NCBI GenBank assembly: GCA_018136815.1
Contig: CM030931.1
Location: 9,745,072-9,809,071 of the forward strand
Length of the DNA: 64,000 bases
Direction of reading: 5' to 3'
Source of the DNA: Isochrysis galbana
Taxonomy: Eukaryota > Haptophyta > Isochrysidales > Isochrysidaceae
Below the pieces are notes generated by a model. The model saw nothing but the letters and a program-made list of their open reading frames with translations. It was not told the origin of the DNA and made no database searches. The position numbers and the translations under genes are program-made. Positions 10,675 through 20,615 of the stretch are shown here, piece by piece. Positions within the stretch are counted from its first letter, which is position 1. Each line of letters opens with the position of its first letter.

Positions 10675-11412
10675 ATGGCCAGCTTCACGTCGGTGAAGCT
10701 CACTCCGGCCCAGGAGCAAGAAGTGCACGAGCGCGTGTCTTTCGACATTGTGCTGCGCCAGCTCAAGGGCAACCACACATCCTTCTCTGAGATCAAGTTT
10801 GCCGGCGTTCCACTTGGTACACGCATGGAATGGGTCGGCGAGCTGTGCGAGGCACTCGCTGCGAACACAACGGTTCTTAAGCTTGATCTCTCCAACACCC
10901 AGCTTTCCGACCCGGCCCTGCAGAAGCTCGTGGTGACTATGGCATCGAGCTCTTGTACGCCACAACTCGAATGTCTTGACTTACGGTCCAATCCATTTTC
11001 ACTCGCGGGTGAGACAATGGCACAGGGCCTGCGCAAGCTTCGACCTAAGTTGTCAATTTTGCTCGGAGATGCCAGCGCGGTCGACCTTTCTGAGGTTGAT
11101 GGTTTCGTCCACGACAAGGCCATTGTAGAAGGTTTGAGTGCGTGGGGTGCTGAGACCCTCAAGATGGAGGACGGGGGTATGCGGTGCCCGGCAGAGGTCT
11201 CGGGGCCGGGTCCAGCCGTAAAGATGGAGAAAGGCTTCTCTGGCGCGAACGGCACCAAATATACCTGCGAGTATGGGGAATTCGAGCTTACGCACGTCAC
11301 GGGCTGCATGGTCTTGAAGAAGCTTTCGCCTGAGGCTGCATTGAGACTGTCATGCAAAACGAGTAGCGGACGACTCTTCTCACATGAGGCAGGGAACGGC
11401 ACCTTGGTGTAG
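10675..11412 (+). CDS. Leucine-rich repeat protein, tropomodulin/RNI-like
   Basis: An intronless 245-residue frame from an ATG at 10675. After an N-terminal segment containing 'DIVLRQLKGNHTSFSEIKF' come two clear LRR units: 'TVLKLDLSNTQLSDPALQKL' (about residues 66-85) and 'LECLDLRSNPFSLAGETMAQ' (about 98-117). The spacing of roughly 30 residues fits RNI-type or tropomodulin-like repeats that cap or bind proteins such as actin. The C-terminal 110 residues have no recognisable motif. No signal peptide or membrane segment is visible, so a cytosolic adaptor role is likely but inferred. A longer frame runs on the opposite strand (10485-11429). It was set aside because it lacks any family pattern while the plus frame has the LRR consensus. 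Confidence 0.7.
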   Translation: MASFTSVKLTPAQEQEVHERVSFDIVLRQLKGNHTSFSEIKFAGVPLGTRMEWVGELCEALAANTTVLKLDLSNTQLSDPALQKLVVTMASSSCTPQLECLDLRSNPFSLAGETMAQGLRKLRPKLSILLGDASAVDLSEVDGFVHDKAIVEGLSAWGAETLKMEDGGMRCPAEVSGPGPAVKMEKGFSGANGTKYTCEYGEFELTHVTGCMVLKKLSPEAALRLSCKTSSGRLFSHEAGNGTLV

Positions 11413-11872
11413 AGCCAGCTCGCCGTCATGGTATAAGTGGACGTGGCCTTCGATCATCGCCCGATTTTGCCATTTGGTGACTACTTGTTGGCATCGCATG
11501 TCGGTTTAGCATTCAGCAAGACATTAGCTAGGCCAACCGCTCACATTGACTTCTATCCCTGGGGTTCCCTGACGGTCTCAGGGGTGCGTGGACCTTCCCT
11601 CCACCCGCCGCTACCCGTCGCCAATTCCCTCACGAATCCCTCTGTTGTCGATACTAGGGAAGAGAGAAGGGATAGCCCTCCTCCCCCTCCCCTAGTATTA
11701 TCTATTCCCTATTCCCATTCCAATTGCCACTGCGGCAGCAGGAGGGGGGCCGCCTTTTGCTTTTGTCAAAACTCAAAACTTTTGTTTGCTGTATTTTCGC
11801 CCCTTTCCCTCCGGGTCTCGCTTGAGTCCTCCAGTCCCGTTGCCCCAACTAAGTTTTTACTTAGTTCACATG

Positions 11873-12105
11873 GCGGAGGTCCCCTCGGGGGAACCGATGC
11901 ACATCGCGCCGTGCGCATGCGCGGCGTGCACATGGGTGATTGCAACTCATCCCATGAGAGATCTCTCTTATATTGCACATTTACGTAATTGTAGGGAACC
12001 GCAGAGAACCCAGTCGATATGCGCACATGCGCACGCACGGCGTCCCCGCGGGGGGCCCGATGCACATCGGCACGCACGGCGTGCACCTGGTGTAATTGTG
12101 AGCCT
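11873..12105. repeat. Two related GC-rich units with 'cacggcgtgcac' motifs
   Basis: Units at about 11873-11945 and 12020-12105 share the order 'cgcacatgcgcacgc/gccgtgcgcatgcg', 'cgatgcacatcg' and 'ggcgtgcac(c/a)tgg'. A third related unit lies at about 14262-14345 ('caacgcacggcgtccctgc ... ggcgtgcacct'). Confidence 0.5.
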
Positions 12106-12149
12106 TTAGAATGGCGCGCGCCGTAGGTGTTAAACATCGAGAATGTTTG

Positions 12150-12225
12150 TTGTATAAATGACTATGGACATTTGATGGCTCCATTTGATTGATGTCCCAT
12201 ATTTGACGGAACGACACCTCGCGTG
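12150..12225. repeat. Interspersed repeat shared with 52295-52380
   Basis: The order 'gttgtataaatgactatgg', 'tttgatggctccatttga', 'tgatgtcccat', 'ttgacggaacgacacct' is present in both places in the same orientation. A partial third copy, 'gtcccatatttgacggaac', lies at 14747-14772. Confidence 0.8.
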
Positions 12226-12714
12226 GGAGAGGCAGGAGAGGCCAGGGGCTGAGCCCCAGCCTCCACTGCCCCCCGAGCTGCCCGGCTAGCGCTCTGGGAG
12301 CCCCCACAGGACCTCTGAGATCTGAGAGCAAGTCGAGGCGCGCGCCATGGGCACGCGCTGCAGGAGAGGGCGAAGAGAGAGTGGAGAGTGTGGGAGTGCG
12401 GATTTCGTCGGTCCCCGAAATGGGGATTCGATTCAACGATCAACGATAACCGAGCCCCGTTTACGTTATTTAACGGGCGGAGTGAGAGGCTGGCGGTGGA
12501 GGAGCGGAGGCGGAGGGAGCGGCGCAAGCGCGCCCAGGGGAGCTCTCTCGAAGTGAGGTTCCCTGGGTGCGCCGTCGCTTATTCTGCGGTGGATTGCTCG
12601 GGCAGGCTGGCTTGCTCTAAGGGCCTTTCATTCTCACACGGCACGACTGCAAAGGCTCGCCCCCCCCTCCCCCGGTGCTTTTCCCTGGTAAGTCTTCAAT
12701 GTGCATGCTACATA

Positions 12715-12915
12715 TTGGCGACTAACTGGGTGTTCACCCCAATGAGCTTGTGGAAAGTTCTGACGGGAGCCGGGGGCCTGCGAGGGGGGAGGTATAATTA
12801 GGTGCATAGATTTGTGTGCCTTGGGTTATAACGCGGTCACGTGTGTCGTGGCTTGTCGTGTTGGTGCATGGCTAGTGGCAGTAGCGGCACTAATATTCAG
12901 TTGTTTTATGATTAT
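12715..12915. repeat. Interspersed repeat shared with 19745-19925 and 31320-31510
   Basis: Shared landmarks are 'gggagccgggggcctgcgag', 'catagatttgtgtgc', 'gtgtgtcgtggctt', 'ggctagtggcagtagc' and a shared end 'cactaatattcagttgtttta'. All three copies have the same orientation, and the fixed 'gttttat' end suggests a retroposon tail. Confidence 0.75.
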
Positions 12916-13068
12916 ATATGATATGTGCAGACGTGCTTTATATGCACCAAGCACCTATGGTAAATAGAAGAACAGGGAAAAGCACATGATCATGAGGAGC
13001 ACACCAAGACCATCAAATGCAATCACGGCGAGAAAGACGAAAATAGTCGTATAGATATTGCAGCGTGA

Positions 13069-13902
13069 TTAAACTTCGTCTTTCACTTCATGGACACCAT
13101 CTGCCGTGTCCTCCTGCAAAGAGCCATCAGTGTCCGTCACGTGCCACCATGGCATTTGCCCGAATGGTGGGTCATTAGAGTGCATGGGTCGATCGTCGTA
13201 CCACGTCTCGAAAAAGTTGACTGCTATATGCAAGTCGAGTCTATGGCGTGAGGCAAAATCGCGAGTCTTGAACTTTAGTCGACCAACGTCTGTGCCCGCA
13301 GCGATGTGGACATCCTCTTCATGCAACGTAAGTCGGCCATGCGGCTGCTCAAAGAGCACAAACGTGACACGATGCTCCTTCAAACACAGGTCATCACTTT
13401 CATTGCAGGAGCGCGGCCAGACTCCCTCATATTCGATCAAAGTACGGGCGGATCGAGTATCGTTACCCACCATGTCATAGATAAGCCAGTGCACACGCTC
13501 AGCGTTGGTCGCAACATCGCGGAAAGGGACATCTGGGTCCACCATGATGAGCGTATGAAGACCAGTTGAGTTCGATTCAGGATTCAAATCAAAGGACACA
13601 GCTGGTGGGTACACAAGCCACCTTGGAGCAATCGGCTTGCCGTATTGAACGGGATGCACAATGTCTCCCGTCTGGTACGTTAGCTTCAACTCAGTCATCG
13701 GAATGAATGAGCCGATCACGTCAGGCAGCACGCCGCTGTACCGCAAGTGGGAGTAGGGGTAGTCATGGTCGTGCGGGTCGTGCTCCGGGTAGGCGCAACA
13801 AGCTGGGTCATGAGCATTGCCGACAGCGGCGTCGAGTCGTGCTGCGAGACAGACTACCGCCAGGAGACAAGTGCGGGCCGCAAGGCGGCCGGCCGTCGGC
13901 AT
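13069..13902 (-). CDS. Secreted phosphatidylethanolamine-binding protein (PEBP) family member
   Basis: An intronless 277-residue protein of the PEBP/FT/RKIP fold, a family of lipid- or anion-binding proteins that often act as signalling regulators or protease inhibitors. The conserved ligand-pocket motifs are in order: 'LHTLIMVDPDVPFRD' (DPDxP), 'RVHWLIYDMVGND' (the HW motif), 'HRVTFVLFEQPHG' and a C-terminal 'NFFETWYDDRP'. The first 25 residues (MPTAGRLAARTCLLAVVCLA) form a likely signal peptide. It is followed by a His/Asp/Pro-rich segment with two cysteines, so secretion or entry to the endomembrane system is inferred. Four Asn-x-Ser/Thr sites (NST, NDT, NES and one more if processed) are consistent with this. 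The tail after residue 245 is acidic. The start is the only upstream ATG in frame. Neighbouring genes offer no functional link. Confidence 0.85.
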   Translation of the reverse strand: MPTAGRLAARTCLLAVVCLAARLDAAVGNAHDPACCAYPEHDPHDHDYPYSHLRYSGVLPDVIGSFIPMTELKLTYQTGDIVHPVQYGKPIAPRWLVYPPAVSFDLNPESNSTGLHTLIMVDPDVPFRDVATNAERVHWLIYDMVGNDTRSARTLIEYEGVWPRSCNESDDLCLKEHRVTFVLFEQPHGRLTLHEEDVHIAAGTDVGRLKFKTRDFASRHRLDLHIAVNFFETWYDDRPMHSNDPPFGQMPWWHVTDTDGSLQEDTADGVHEVKDEV

Positions 13903-14436
13903 CTTCTCGTCGGCGCTGTCCGTCCCCTCCCAGCTATGAAGTCGCGTTCGTCGAAAGAGGACGATACGAAAATTTTATGTTTACTACACGATTTTATTAT
14001 TTTATTATAATCAAGATAAAATATATAATACGAGTTTACAGGTATGATGAGTTGATACAGGTGTGATGAGTTGCAATCACTTCGACATGCGTACGGCGTG
14101 CATTAAATTAATTAATGTTATATCCTAGTCAACCCCACTAGCTAACAACTTTTCAGTCCCAGAATCCAGGCGTATCATCCGAAGTCGTTCCTACCGCTAC
14201 CGCCGCGCCTGCCGCAGGCCTCGCCCCTTCCTCATTCCCCTCAGACCCAATGGGTCATGCCAATTCGTCAACGCACGGCGTCCCTGCTTTCCGGGCGCAC
14301 GCACGACGCACGGCGCGCGGCGTGCACCTACACCTGGCACCTGGCGAAATATCTATAATATCTCGACGGCGTTCACATCCAGACGAAGGTTCCACGCCAT
14401 GCGCCCTAGATGGGAAATACGGTGCAGGGGCCTGCA

Positions 14437-14579
14437 AATACAGCCAAATACATATGTATTTGGCCTCCGGCCAAATACATTTCAAATACATTCGAGGCCT
14501 ACAACCCAGGACCAGAACACGCTTCAAATACAGCCAAATACATATGTATTTGGTCTCTGGCCAAATACGGTAAATACGT
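14437..14579. repeat. Tandem pair carrying a perfect 20-bp palindrome
   Basis: The perfect palindrome CCAAATACATATGTATTTGG occurs twice, near 14443 and 14530. Each lies in a longer unit 'caaatacagccaaatac ... ggccaaatac' repeated at a spacing of about 87 bp. A short outward pair, 'gatgggaaatac' at 14409 and 'gtatttcccacc' near 14578, brackets the block, so the whole could fold back on itself. Confidence 0.8.
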
Positions 14580-14814
14580 ATTTCCCACCTAGGCCATGCG
14601 CACGTCGAAGTGATTGCAATTCCTCACTCTCATGAAGACGGGGAAGCATGGAAGCCGTGCGCCAGGCGTATGGACTTAATTATTATCATACATTCGGGTA
14701 TTATTGTAAACGGGTCGTGGCGGTCATGGTCATGGCTCAAGTTTAATTATGTCCCATATTTGACGGAACGTCACCTAAATGAGAAATGAGGACACCAGCC
14801 TCTCTCGACTTGAC

Positions 14815-14940
14815 CTTCTTGTTGCAAAAAGGAGGGGGGGAAGGGGAAGGTAAAGAGGTGGAGCGAAGGGAAGAAAGGGCGGTGTCGGACAGTAGGTAGT
14901 AGATACCAGTCCCCTGAATCTTTAGATGTTTTTTAAATCT
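14815..14940 (+). mobile_element. LINE-A 3' tail remnant
   Basis: The order 'aaggaggggggg', 'gtaaagaggtggagcgaagg', 'gggcggtgt', 'cagtaggtag', then 'cctgaatctttagatg' and a T-run, matches the ends of the LINE-A copies at 33.2, 39.0, 51.8 and 52.6 kb. Only the tail is left. Confidence 0.6.
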
Positions 14941-15557
14941 TTGAAAATAAATGAGGATGCCCGCCCGCTCGCCCGCCCCCACGCCGCCGTCGCGGAGAGG
15001 CCTTCTGGTATATTTTGGGTAACATGTAAGGGCCAACTGACTGGTGAGGGGGCCAGCACCACATCCTCATTTCTTTCTCTGTTGAGGACCATCCTTCCAT
15101 GAAAAGACGAGAGGGATGAGAGAATTCTAGAGAGTGGAAGAAGTCGAGAGCAGAAGGAGACAAGGCGCCGCCAAAGTCGAAGTGAAGCAAAGAACGAACG
15201 GGACAGAAGACGATGAACAGACGGAAGAAAAGATTCAGAAATCAGAAGGGGGGGGGATTGTGAAGAGAGAGTGTGGACACCATCAGAGGGAGGAGAGGAG
15301 AGCTTGAGGTGGAGAGGAGAGAGGGGGAGAGAGGGAGAGAGTCGGCGAAGGAGAGAGAGAATAAACCGATGATCACAGAAAAGAAGATGTAGGAGGAGGA
15401 GAAGAGGGCTGGGACTGACTGCCGAGACGGGGAGAAGGAGAGAGAGAGAGTAGAGAGCGGGATGAGGGTGACGAGCTGGGATAGGAAGATCCAATAAAGC
15501 CGAAACAAGGGTGAAGAAAAGGGGAGGAAGAGAAGAAGCAAGACTGGGGGACGAGCG

Positions 15558-16385
15558 ATGGCAGCGCCAGGCACCGTTGGCTACGAGGTGCTCTTCACGG
15601 ACGCGCAAGTACACGAATGGCTCTCGTCCATCTCGCCGTGGCCAGTTGCGCCCTCTATCGCCACGGGCATGCGCCTCTCCATCGCCACCACGCTTCTGAC
15701 CGTTGTGTGTGAGCTCATCGCCTTGTCATCAGTGCTCGGCATGCTCCGCACCAAGCCGGCACTCTACGCAAGGGCCTGGACGTCCTCGCTCTTCAATAAC
15801 CTGATCGTCGGACCGTGTGTGGCGTACGTTGCCTTCGGATACCTCTGTGGGCCCGACCTCGAGCGCTGGGCGCGCTTTCGCGCTGCGCTAGGCGTCCTTG
15901 CTATCCATTCAGTTGGGTATTATGCTGCACACCGTCTGATGCACACCAAGGCCATGTACTGGGCCCACTCCTTCCATCACCAGTACAATACGTACGTCGT
16001 GCCGACAGCCGCAAGCGCGGTCTCATTCACGGAATACTTCCTGGCGTACATGTTGCCCTTCATTGTCGGCTGCCTCGTCTGCCGCCCCGACAAGCATGCG
16101 CTCTACTGCACTGCGTCTCTGATCTCTTTCGCCAACATCCTCATCCACACGCCACCGCTCGAAGATCTCGCGGCCATGGTGATCCCACCAATGTTCGTTG
16201 GCACAGACCGTCACATCGATCACCACCGCAAGCTGACCAAGAACTATGGAGCATCCGTGGTCAACACGGATTGGTTTGTTGCTCAGTCGCCAATGCTCTC
16301 AAAGACAATGGATGCCTTCTTCCTCGCAGTGGGTGGCAAGCCCGTCGCCGTCTCGAGTGCTTCAACTCGTAACAAGGGACTTTGA
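15558..16385 (+). CDS. Fatty acid hydroxylase / sterol desaturase superfamily protein
   Basis: An intronless 275-residue integral membrane di-iron enzyme of the fatty acid hydroxylase superfamily (C-5 sterol desaturase, C-4 methyl oxidase, ERG25-type). The histidine boxes are in order and correctly spaced: HRLMH at residues 125-129, HSFHH at 137-141 and H219-x-DHH at 221-223. H197 in 'ILIHTPP' is a further conserved-type histidine. Hydrophobic stretches at about 38-62, 77-98, 110-124 and 158-175 fit ER membrane helices. The substrate (sterol, alkane or fatty aldehyde) cannot be told from the sequence alone. It is short for the family and ends 33 residues after 'DWFVAQ', with a plain C-terminus and no retrieval signal. 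The ATG at 15558 follows a GA-rich leader. Confidence 0.85.
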   Translation: MAAPGTVGYEVLFTDAQVHEWLSSISPWPVAPSIATGMRLSIATTLLTVVCELIALSSVLGMLRTKPALYARAWTSSLFNNLIVGPCVAYVAFGYLCGPDLERWARFRAALGVLAIHSVGYYAAHRLMHTKAMYWAHSFHHQYNTYVVPTAASAVSFTEYFLAYMLPFIVGCLVCRPDKHALYCTASLISFANILIHTPPLEDLAAMVIPPMFVGTDRHIDHHRKLTKNYGASVVNTDWFVAQSPMLSKTMDAFFLAVGGKPVAVSSASTRNKGL

Positions 16386-17722
16386 GCATTATAAAGCATG
16401 CCTCTACGCGCATGAGCTTCGGGCTTGAGCTCGGTCCAACCAGATCGAGGACTATGCTGCCACTCATGGACATCTTTTGGAGATATGTTTGTTTTCCACC
16501 CCCTTCATGCGTCCTGTTGCCGGAGGCCCTGATCGACCAACCAGATTCATCGCAGCGGTCAAATGGCGAATTTGTAAGATATCTGTGAGATAGACTGGCT
16601 CTGGTGCGGTCGTCTAGTTTCTTGATGATTCTCGGCAGCGGCATCTCATTCCACGGGGAGAAGTGGTAGACTTTGACCCATGCCACGGTCTATCCATCGC
16701 CACTTTGACATGCAACCTTGGCTATCTGGCGGGCTATTGGTGGTTATCGTCTGCATCTATTGCATGTGAAACCAGCTGTTCACTGATGCCGCCATCGCGC
16801 CTGAGCTCATCTCGAGCTGGCTGCTCCTATTGAGTTCAGATCACACTGGCCGAATTGGTTGGTCGCATATTTCGTTGCTTCTCGCCTCTTTGTAGGAGTG
16901 TTCGTCGTTACATCTTGGAGTACGTATTTGCGGTTAGATCGCGCACGCATTGAGCCGTACCATGTGCAAAAATATGACGGCAACCTGCATCTCCAAGCAT
17001 NNNNNNNNNNNNNNNNNNNNNNNNNNNNNNNNNNNNNNNNNNNNNNNNNNNNNNNNNNNNNNNNNNNNNNNNNNNNNNNNNNNNNNNNNNNNNNNNNNNN
17101 GTGTGGAGAGGGAGGAGCGGGCTTGCGCTGGTTCTCCCTAGGCAAACCCAAACCAAGTAAGAGAAGGCAACGGCAACGGCGCGCACGGGTGATGCATCCG
17201 ACGACGTACTTCATGCCTCTTAGCTCTTAAGGTAGAGGTATACCCGAGGACTGCGGGTAAATGAGGGGCTGTTCCCGCTGCTCTCACCTCCAAGACAATT
17301 GAAATCAGTTCCTAAAGTGCTGTTGTTTTCTCAGTGCACGCAAAGACTAGCACCTAAGAAGAAGTAGAGACACCGACATTTGCCCACACACCAAAACAAC
17401 TTCTTCAGACAACTTCGCACAACATCTCACGGACGCTGACTCAATGTCGACGACTATGAGCCGCAGTGGTGACGAGACGGATGAGCACTGCAGCAGGGCC
17501 AATCCTAATCAACTTGCATGTACCACAAAAGCCAATTGATGGTGGGCTCGGCTCGAAGCAACCGGCTGAGAACGAGATGGAAAGACACAATTGTCCAGTC
17601 AAATAAGCTTCGCGGCTTGTTGAATCTCAGTGCATGAAAAAGCAATTGCCTGGCTGAGCGGCTCAGGGAAGTACACAGCAAAGTTACTCGTGTACTTCTT
17701 CCATCCAAATCGCTAGTCGGCA
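16386..17722. other. Intergenic region containing an assembly gap
   Basis: No gene was recognised on either side of the 100-N gap. The part after the gap to 17722 probably includes the 3' UTR of the ribonucleotide reductase gene. Reading frames spanning the gap are meaningless. Confidence 0.5.
17001..17100. other. Assembly gap (100 N)
   Basis: Exactly 100 unknown bases, the conventional placeholder for a gap of unknown size between scaffolded contigs. Continuity across this point is not proven. Confidence 0.99.
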
Positions 17723-18848
17723 TTAGAAGTCGGCCTCGAGATTGAATGTGCTGTTGATTGCATTCTCAGCGTTGAGCGACTCCATCACGCCTGACTTTTG
17801 GTACTCGCCCACGCGTTTCTCGAAAAAGTTGGTCTTGCCCTGCAACGAGATGAGCTCCATCCAATCAAACGGGTTGGCGACATTGTAGAGCTTCTCACAA
17901 TCAAGTGCAACTAACAGTCGGTCAGCAACAAACTCAATGTACTGCGACATCATGTCCGCGTTCATGCCGATCAGCGCAACTGGAAGCGCTTCTGTGACGA
18001 ACTCCTTCTCGTGCTTTACCGCATCATCGATGATCGCGTGCACAGTCTCCTCGGGCAGCTTTCTCTCAAGCATGGAGTAAAGTAGGCAGGCAAAGTCGCA
18101 GTGCATGCCTTCATCACGCGAAATCAGCTCATTTGAGAAGGTTAGTCCAGGCATCTTGCCGCGCTTCTTGAGCCAGAAGATCGAGCAGAAGGAGCCAGAG
18201 AAGAAGATGCCCTCGACCACCGCGAATGCAACCAACCGCTCTGCAAAGCACTTAGACTCTGAGATCCACCGAAGGGCCCAATTGGCCTTCTTCTGCACGC
18301 ATGGCACCGTCTCGATGGCATTGAAGAGCATTGCCTTCTCTGTGGTATCCTTGATGTATGTGTCGATGAGCAGACTATACGTCTCGGAGTGAATGTTTTC
18401 CATGGCGATCTGGAAGCCATAGAAGCAACGCGCCTCTGGGATCTGTACCTCGGAGGCAAAGCGCTCGCACAGGTTCTCATTGACAATGCCATCCGACGCA
18501 GCAAAGAAGGCGAGGATGTGTGAGATGAAATGACGTTCGTCTGCAGTCATCGCCGCCCAGTCGTTGGCGTCATGCTATATTCGAGCATGGGGAGGCGAGC
18601 GTCAGTCCGGGCTACAGAGCTACTGTCAGTCACAGCAGGTGATGAGGCGTGCGCAGACATCTGCAGGGGCCAGCAGGCGGACGTACCGCCAGGTCGATCT
18701 CTTCAGCTGTCCAGAAGGAAGCCTCTGCCTTCTTGTACATCTCCCAGATCCGCGGGTATTTGATGGGGAACAGGACGAACCGCTGCTTGTTCTCAGTGAG
18801 GATTGGCTCCTCGGTGTCGTCCGGGTGCAGCTTTCTCTCAACAGTCAT
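17723..18848 (-). CDS. RNR2: Ribonucleoside-diphosphate reductase small subunit (class Ia R2)
   Basis: The radical-bearing subunit that, with R1, reduces ribonucleotides to deoxyribonucleotides for DNA synthesis. Two exons (18848-18687 and 18574-17723) are separated by a 112-bp intron with donor GTACGT, and join in frame within 'EEIDLA/HDANDW'. The product is 337 residues, usual for eukaryotic R2. All di-iron ligands are present at D82, E113, H116, E175, E209 and H212, in the motifs [22 protein letters not shown] and RDEGMH. The radical tyrosine is Y120. The C-terminus NLEADF is the conserved tail that docks on R1. The N-terminus lacks the long regulatory extension (KEN box) of animal R2. The start ATG at 18848 is followed by the conserved '[10 protein letters not shown]' block. 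A C-rich (coding strand) tract lies 110-370 bp upstream. Confidence 0.95.
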
Positions 18849-20615
18849 GGTGGCCAGGGGAGCGTCTGCGCAAGAGAGGGTGGTGGGTCATGATGGGGCG
18901 AGTGCGGGAGGCGTGTGCGTGCGGCATCGCGGTGGGAGGCCCCGCGGGTGGGCCGCGAGCCAATGCGGCTTTGGGGTGGGGGGGGGTAGGGGGGTGGGCG
19001 TGGTAGGGCTGTGGGCTGGAGTGGATGGTGAACGAGAAGGGGGAGGAGCGGACCGCACCTGCCGGCGTCGCGCGACCAACTCTGGGCGCGCGGGAAGGGC
19101 CGGGGGAGAAGAGGGGGGGGGGGGGGGGGGGGGGGGAAGGTTGGAGGAAGACCAGGAAGGAGGGGAAATGGCGGTTTGGACTTGGCGCGAGGGGGAAGGG
19201 GGAGGGGGGGGGGGGGAGTTGTTTTGTACACTTGGCACTCGGGTTCGCTTTCGCGTTGTGCGCCAGAGTTTTCTTGTTGTGGGGATAGGAAGGAATGCAC
19301 CGAGCGCGAGTAGCGAGTAGCTACCGAGTAGTGCTGAGGGACCGTACCTCGTCGGCAACGGACAAATCCGGAACGTCGCTGGGAGCAAATGGGGGACATT
19401 CGATGGGACGGGAGCTGTGTCTCGCCGGTCATGGGTGCCCTCATAGGCCCTTGTATGCTCGGTGTCTGGTGACCCGGACAGGGGGCAAAAAAAATCACAA
19501 TTCACAATTCCCAGATTTTCCACCCTCCACCCCTCTAGCCTCTAGACAGCCACACCTGACTACAGTAGAGACATGCACAGCACATGGGAAGCACAAACAC
19601 TACACACCCCAGCACTAGGACGTACGTAGCACGTAGCACGTACGTAGTACGCAGCCCCCCAACGCTAACGCTAACACGAACACACTAAGCCTCACTAAGC
19701 CCGCGCACCCCCAACCCCAACCCCAACCGCCCAAAAATTCCCAAACACTGTTTTGAGGTATAACCGGGTTCATAGATTTGTGTGCGCTTGGATCTTGGAT
19801 TATAATGCGGTCATGTGTGTCGTGGCTTGGCGTGTTGGCGTGTTGGTGCGTGGCTGCGTGGCTAGTGGCAGTAGCAGCACTAATATCTAATATCCTACTA
19901 ATTTTCAGTGGTTTTATTATATATCAGGTTGCATTTCTGACTTCTGACTTCTGAGCAGGATGGCCGGGCTGTGAAGAAGGGCACGCGTCGTTGCTTTTGT
20001 GGGCCGGGGCTACCCTCCCGCAGGTGGCCACTTGAGAGCCGCGTGCCGGCTATATGCTTCCCAGCTCCGGCTCAGAGGCATTCGGGCGAAGGCTCAGGTT
20101 CAGCTATGGCGAAGCACTGTTCGCCCGCCCATGCGACTTGCGCGGCGCACTTACTTACCCATAACTTTGGCTTTTATGTCTAGATTCCCCTTTGCTGATT
20201 CGCTACGTTCCGACGGCCAACCACAACACAACACATTCGATTGTTTGCTGCCAGCGGCCCAGCGGTCAACGGCACTCGCCCCAATGCCAATACGAGGGGG
20301 GCATGACCACATGCAACTTGCTGCACTACATAGCCGAGACAAGCCGCGCGCGAGGAAGATCATGCTCACTCGTCGTTAGGCTCTAAGACGATGCCACGGC
20401 TCTTTGCTTGTCCTCGAAGCGCCCCCCGCCTAGACCCCTTAGCTATGGCACCCGCTTTCATGTATTGTGGCTCAACCCTGAACGCACAAAACCTTTTCTC
20501 AATCATTGCGCATGGGCTGTGGGCTGCCAATCACCCTCGCCACGTGGTAAAAGACAAAAGTGTGTGACAACGCCGCTGCTTTCTTGACGTACCGAACACG
20601 CCGAGCCCATTCTGT
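18849..20615. other. Intergenic region with G-runs and a repeat
   Basis: G-rich tracts at about 18965-19220, including a long uninterrupted G-run near 19110-19135, precede the ribonucleotide reductase gene. 'cgtacgtagcacgtagcacg' at 19621-19640 and '(ccccaa)' units at about 19705-19728 are local simple repeats. A copy of the 12.7-kb repeat family follows (19745-19925). Nothing coding is supported at 19926-20615. Confidence 0.5.
19745..19925. repeat. Interspersed repeat (12.7-kb family), second copy
   Basis: It shares 'gaggtataa', 'catagatttgtgtgc', 'ggttataa/ggattataatgcggtca', 'gtgtgtcgtggcttg' and 'ggctagtggcagtagcagc' with 12740-12915. The end is diverged. Confidence 0.7.

Larger units (their letters stand above)
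11413..13068. other. Repeat-bearing intergenic region
   Basis: No gene was recognised. It contains related GC-rich units with 'gcacggcg' motifs (11873-12105), a repeat shared with 52300-52380 (12150-12225) and a repeat shared with 19.8 and 31.4 kb (12715-12915). A GC-rich block at 12235-12310 with 'gctgagccccagcctccactg' recurs at 30.1 kb, and inverted at 41.5 kb. Confidence 0.5.
13903..15557. other. Intergenic region with palindromes and a LINE-A tail
   Basis: It lies between the divergent PEBP and desaturase genes. It is A/T-rich near 13970-14130 and then contains the palindromic repeats (14437-14579) and a LINE-A 3' tail (14815-14940). From about 15090 to 15540 there is a long GA-rich tract leading to the desaturase start, probably its 5' UTR or promoter. 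No coding region is supported. Confidence 0.5.

Noticed and set aside
10485-11429. A 314-residue minus-strand frame opposite the LRR gene
   Set aside because: It is longer than the plus frame but Ser-rich and patternless, while the plus frame carries clear LRR consensus units and an ATG start.
16859-17230. Frames running across the N gap
   Set aside because: They depend on 100 unknown bases and have no support on either side.
19700-19730. Possible telomere-type '(ccccaa)' repeat
   Set aside because: Only about three imperfect units, internal to the contig, with no sub-telomeric context.
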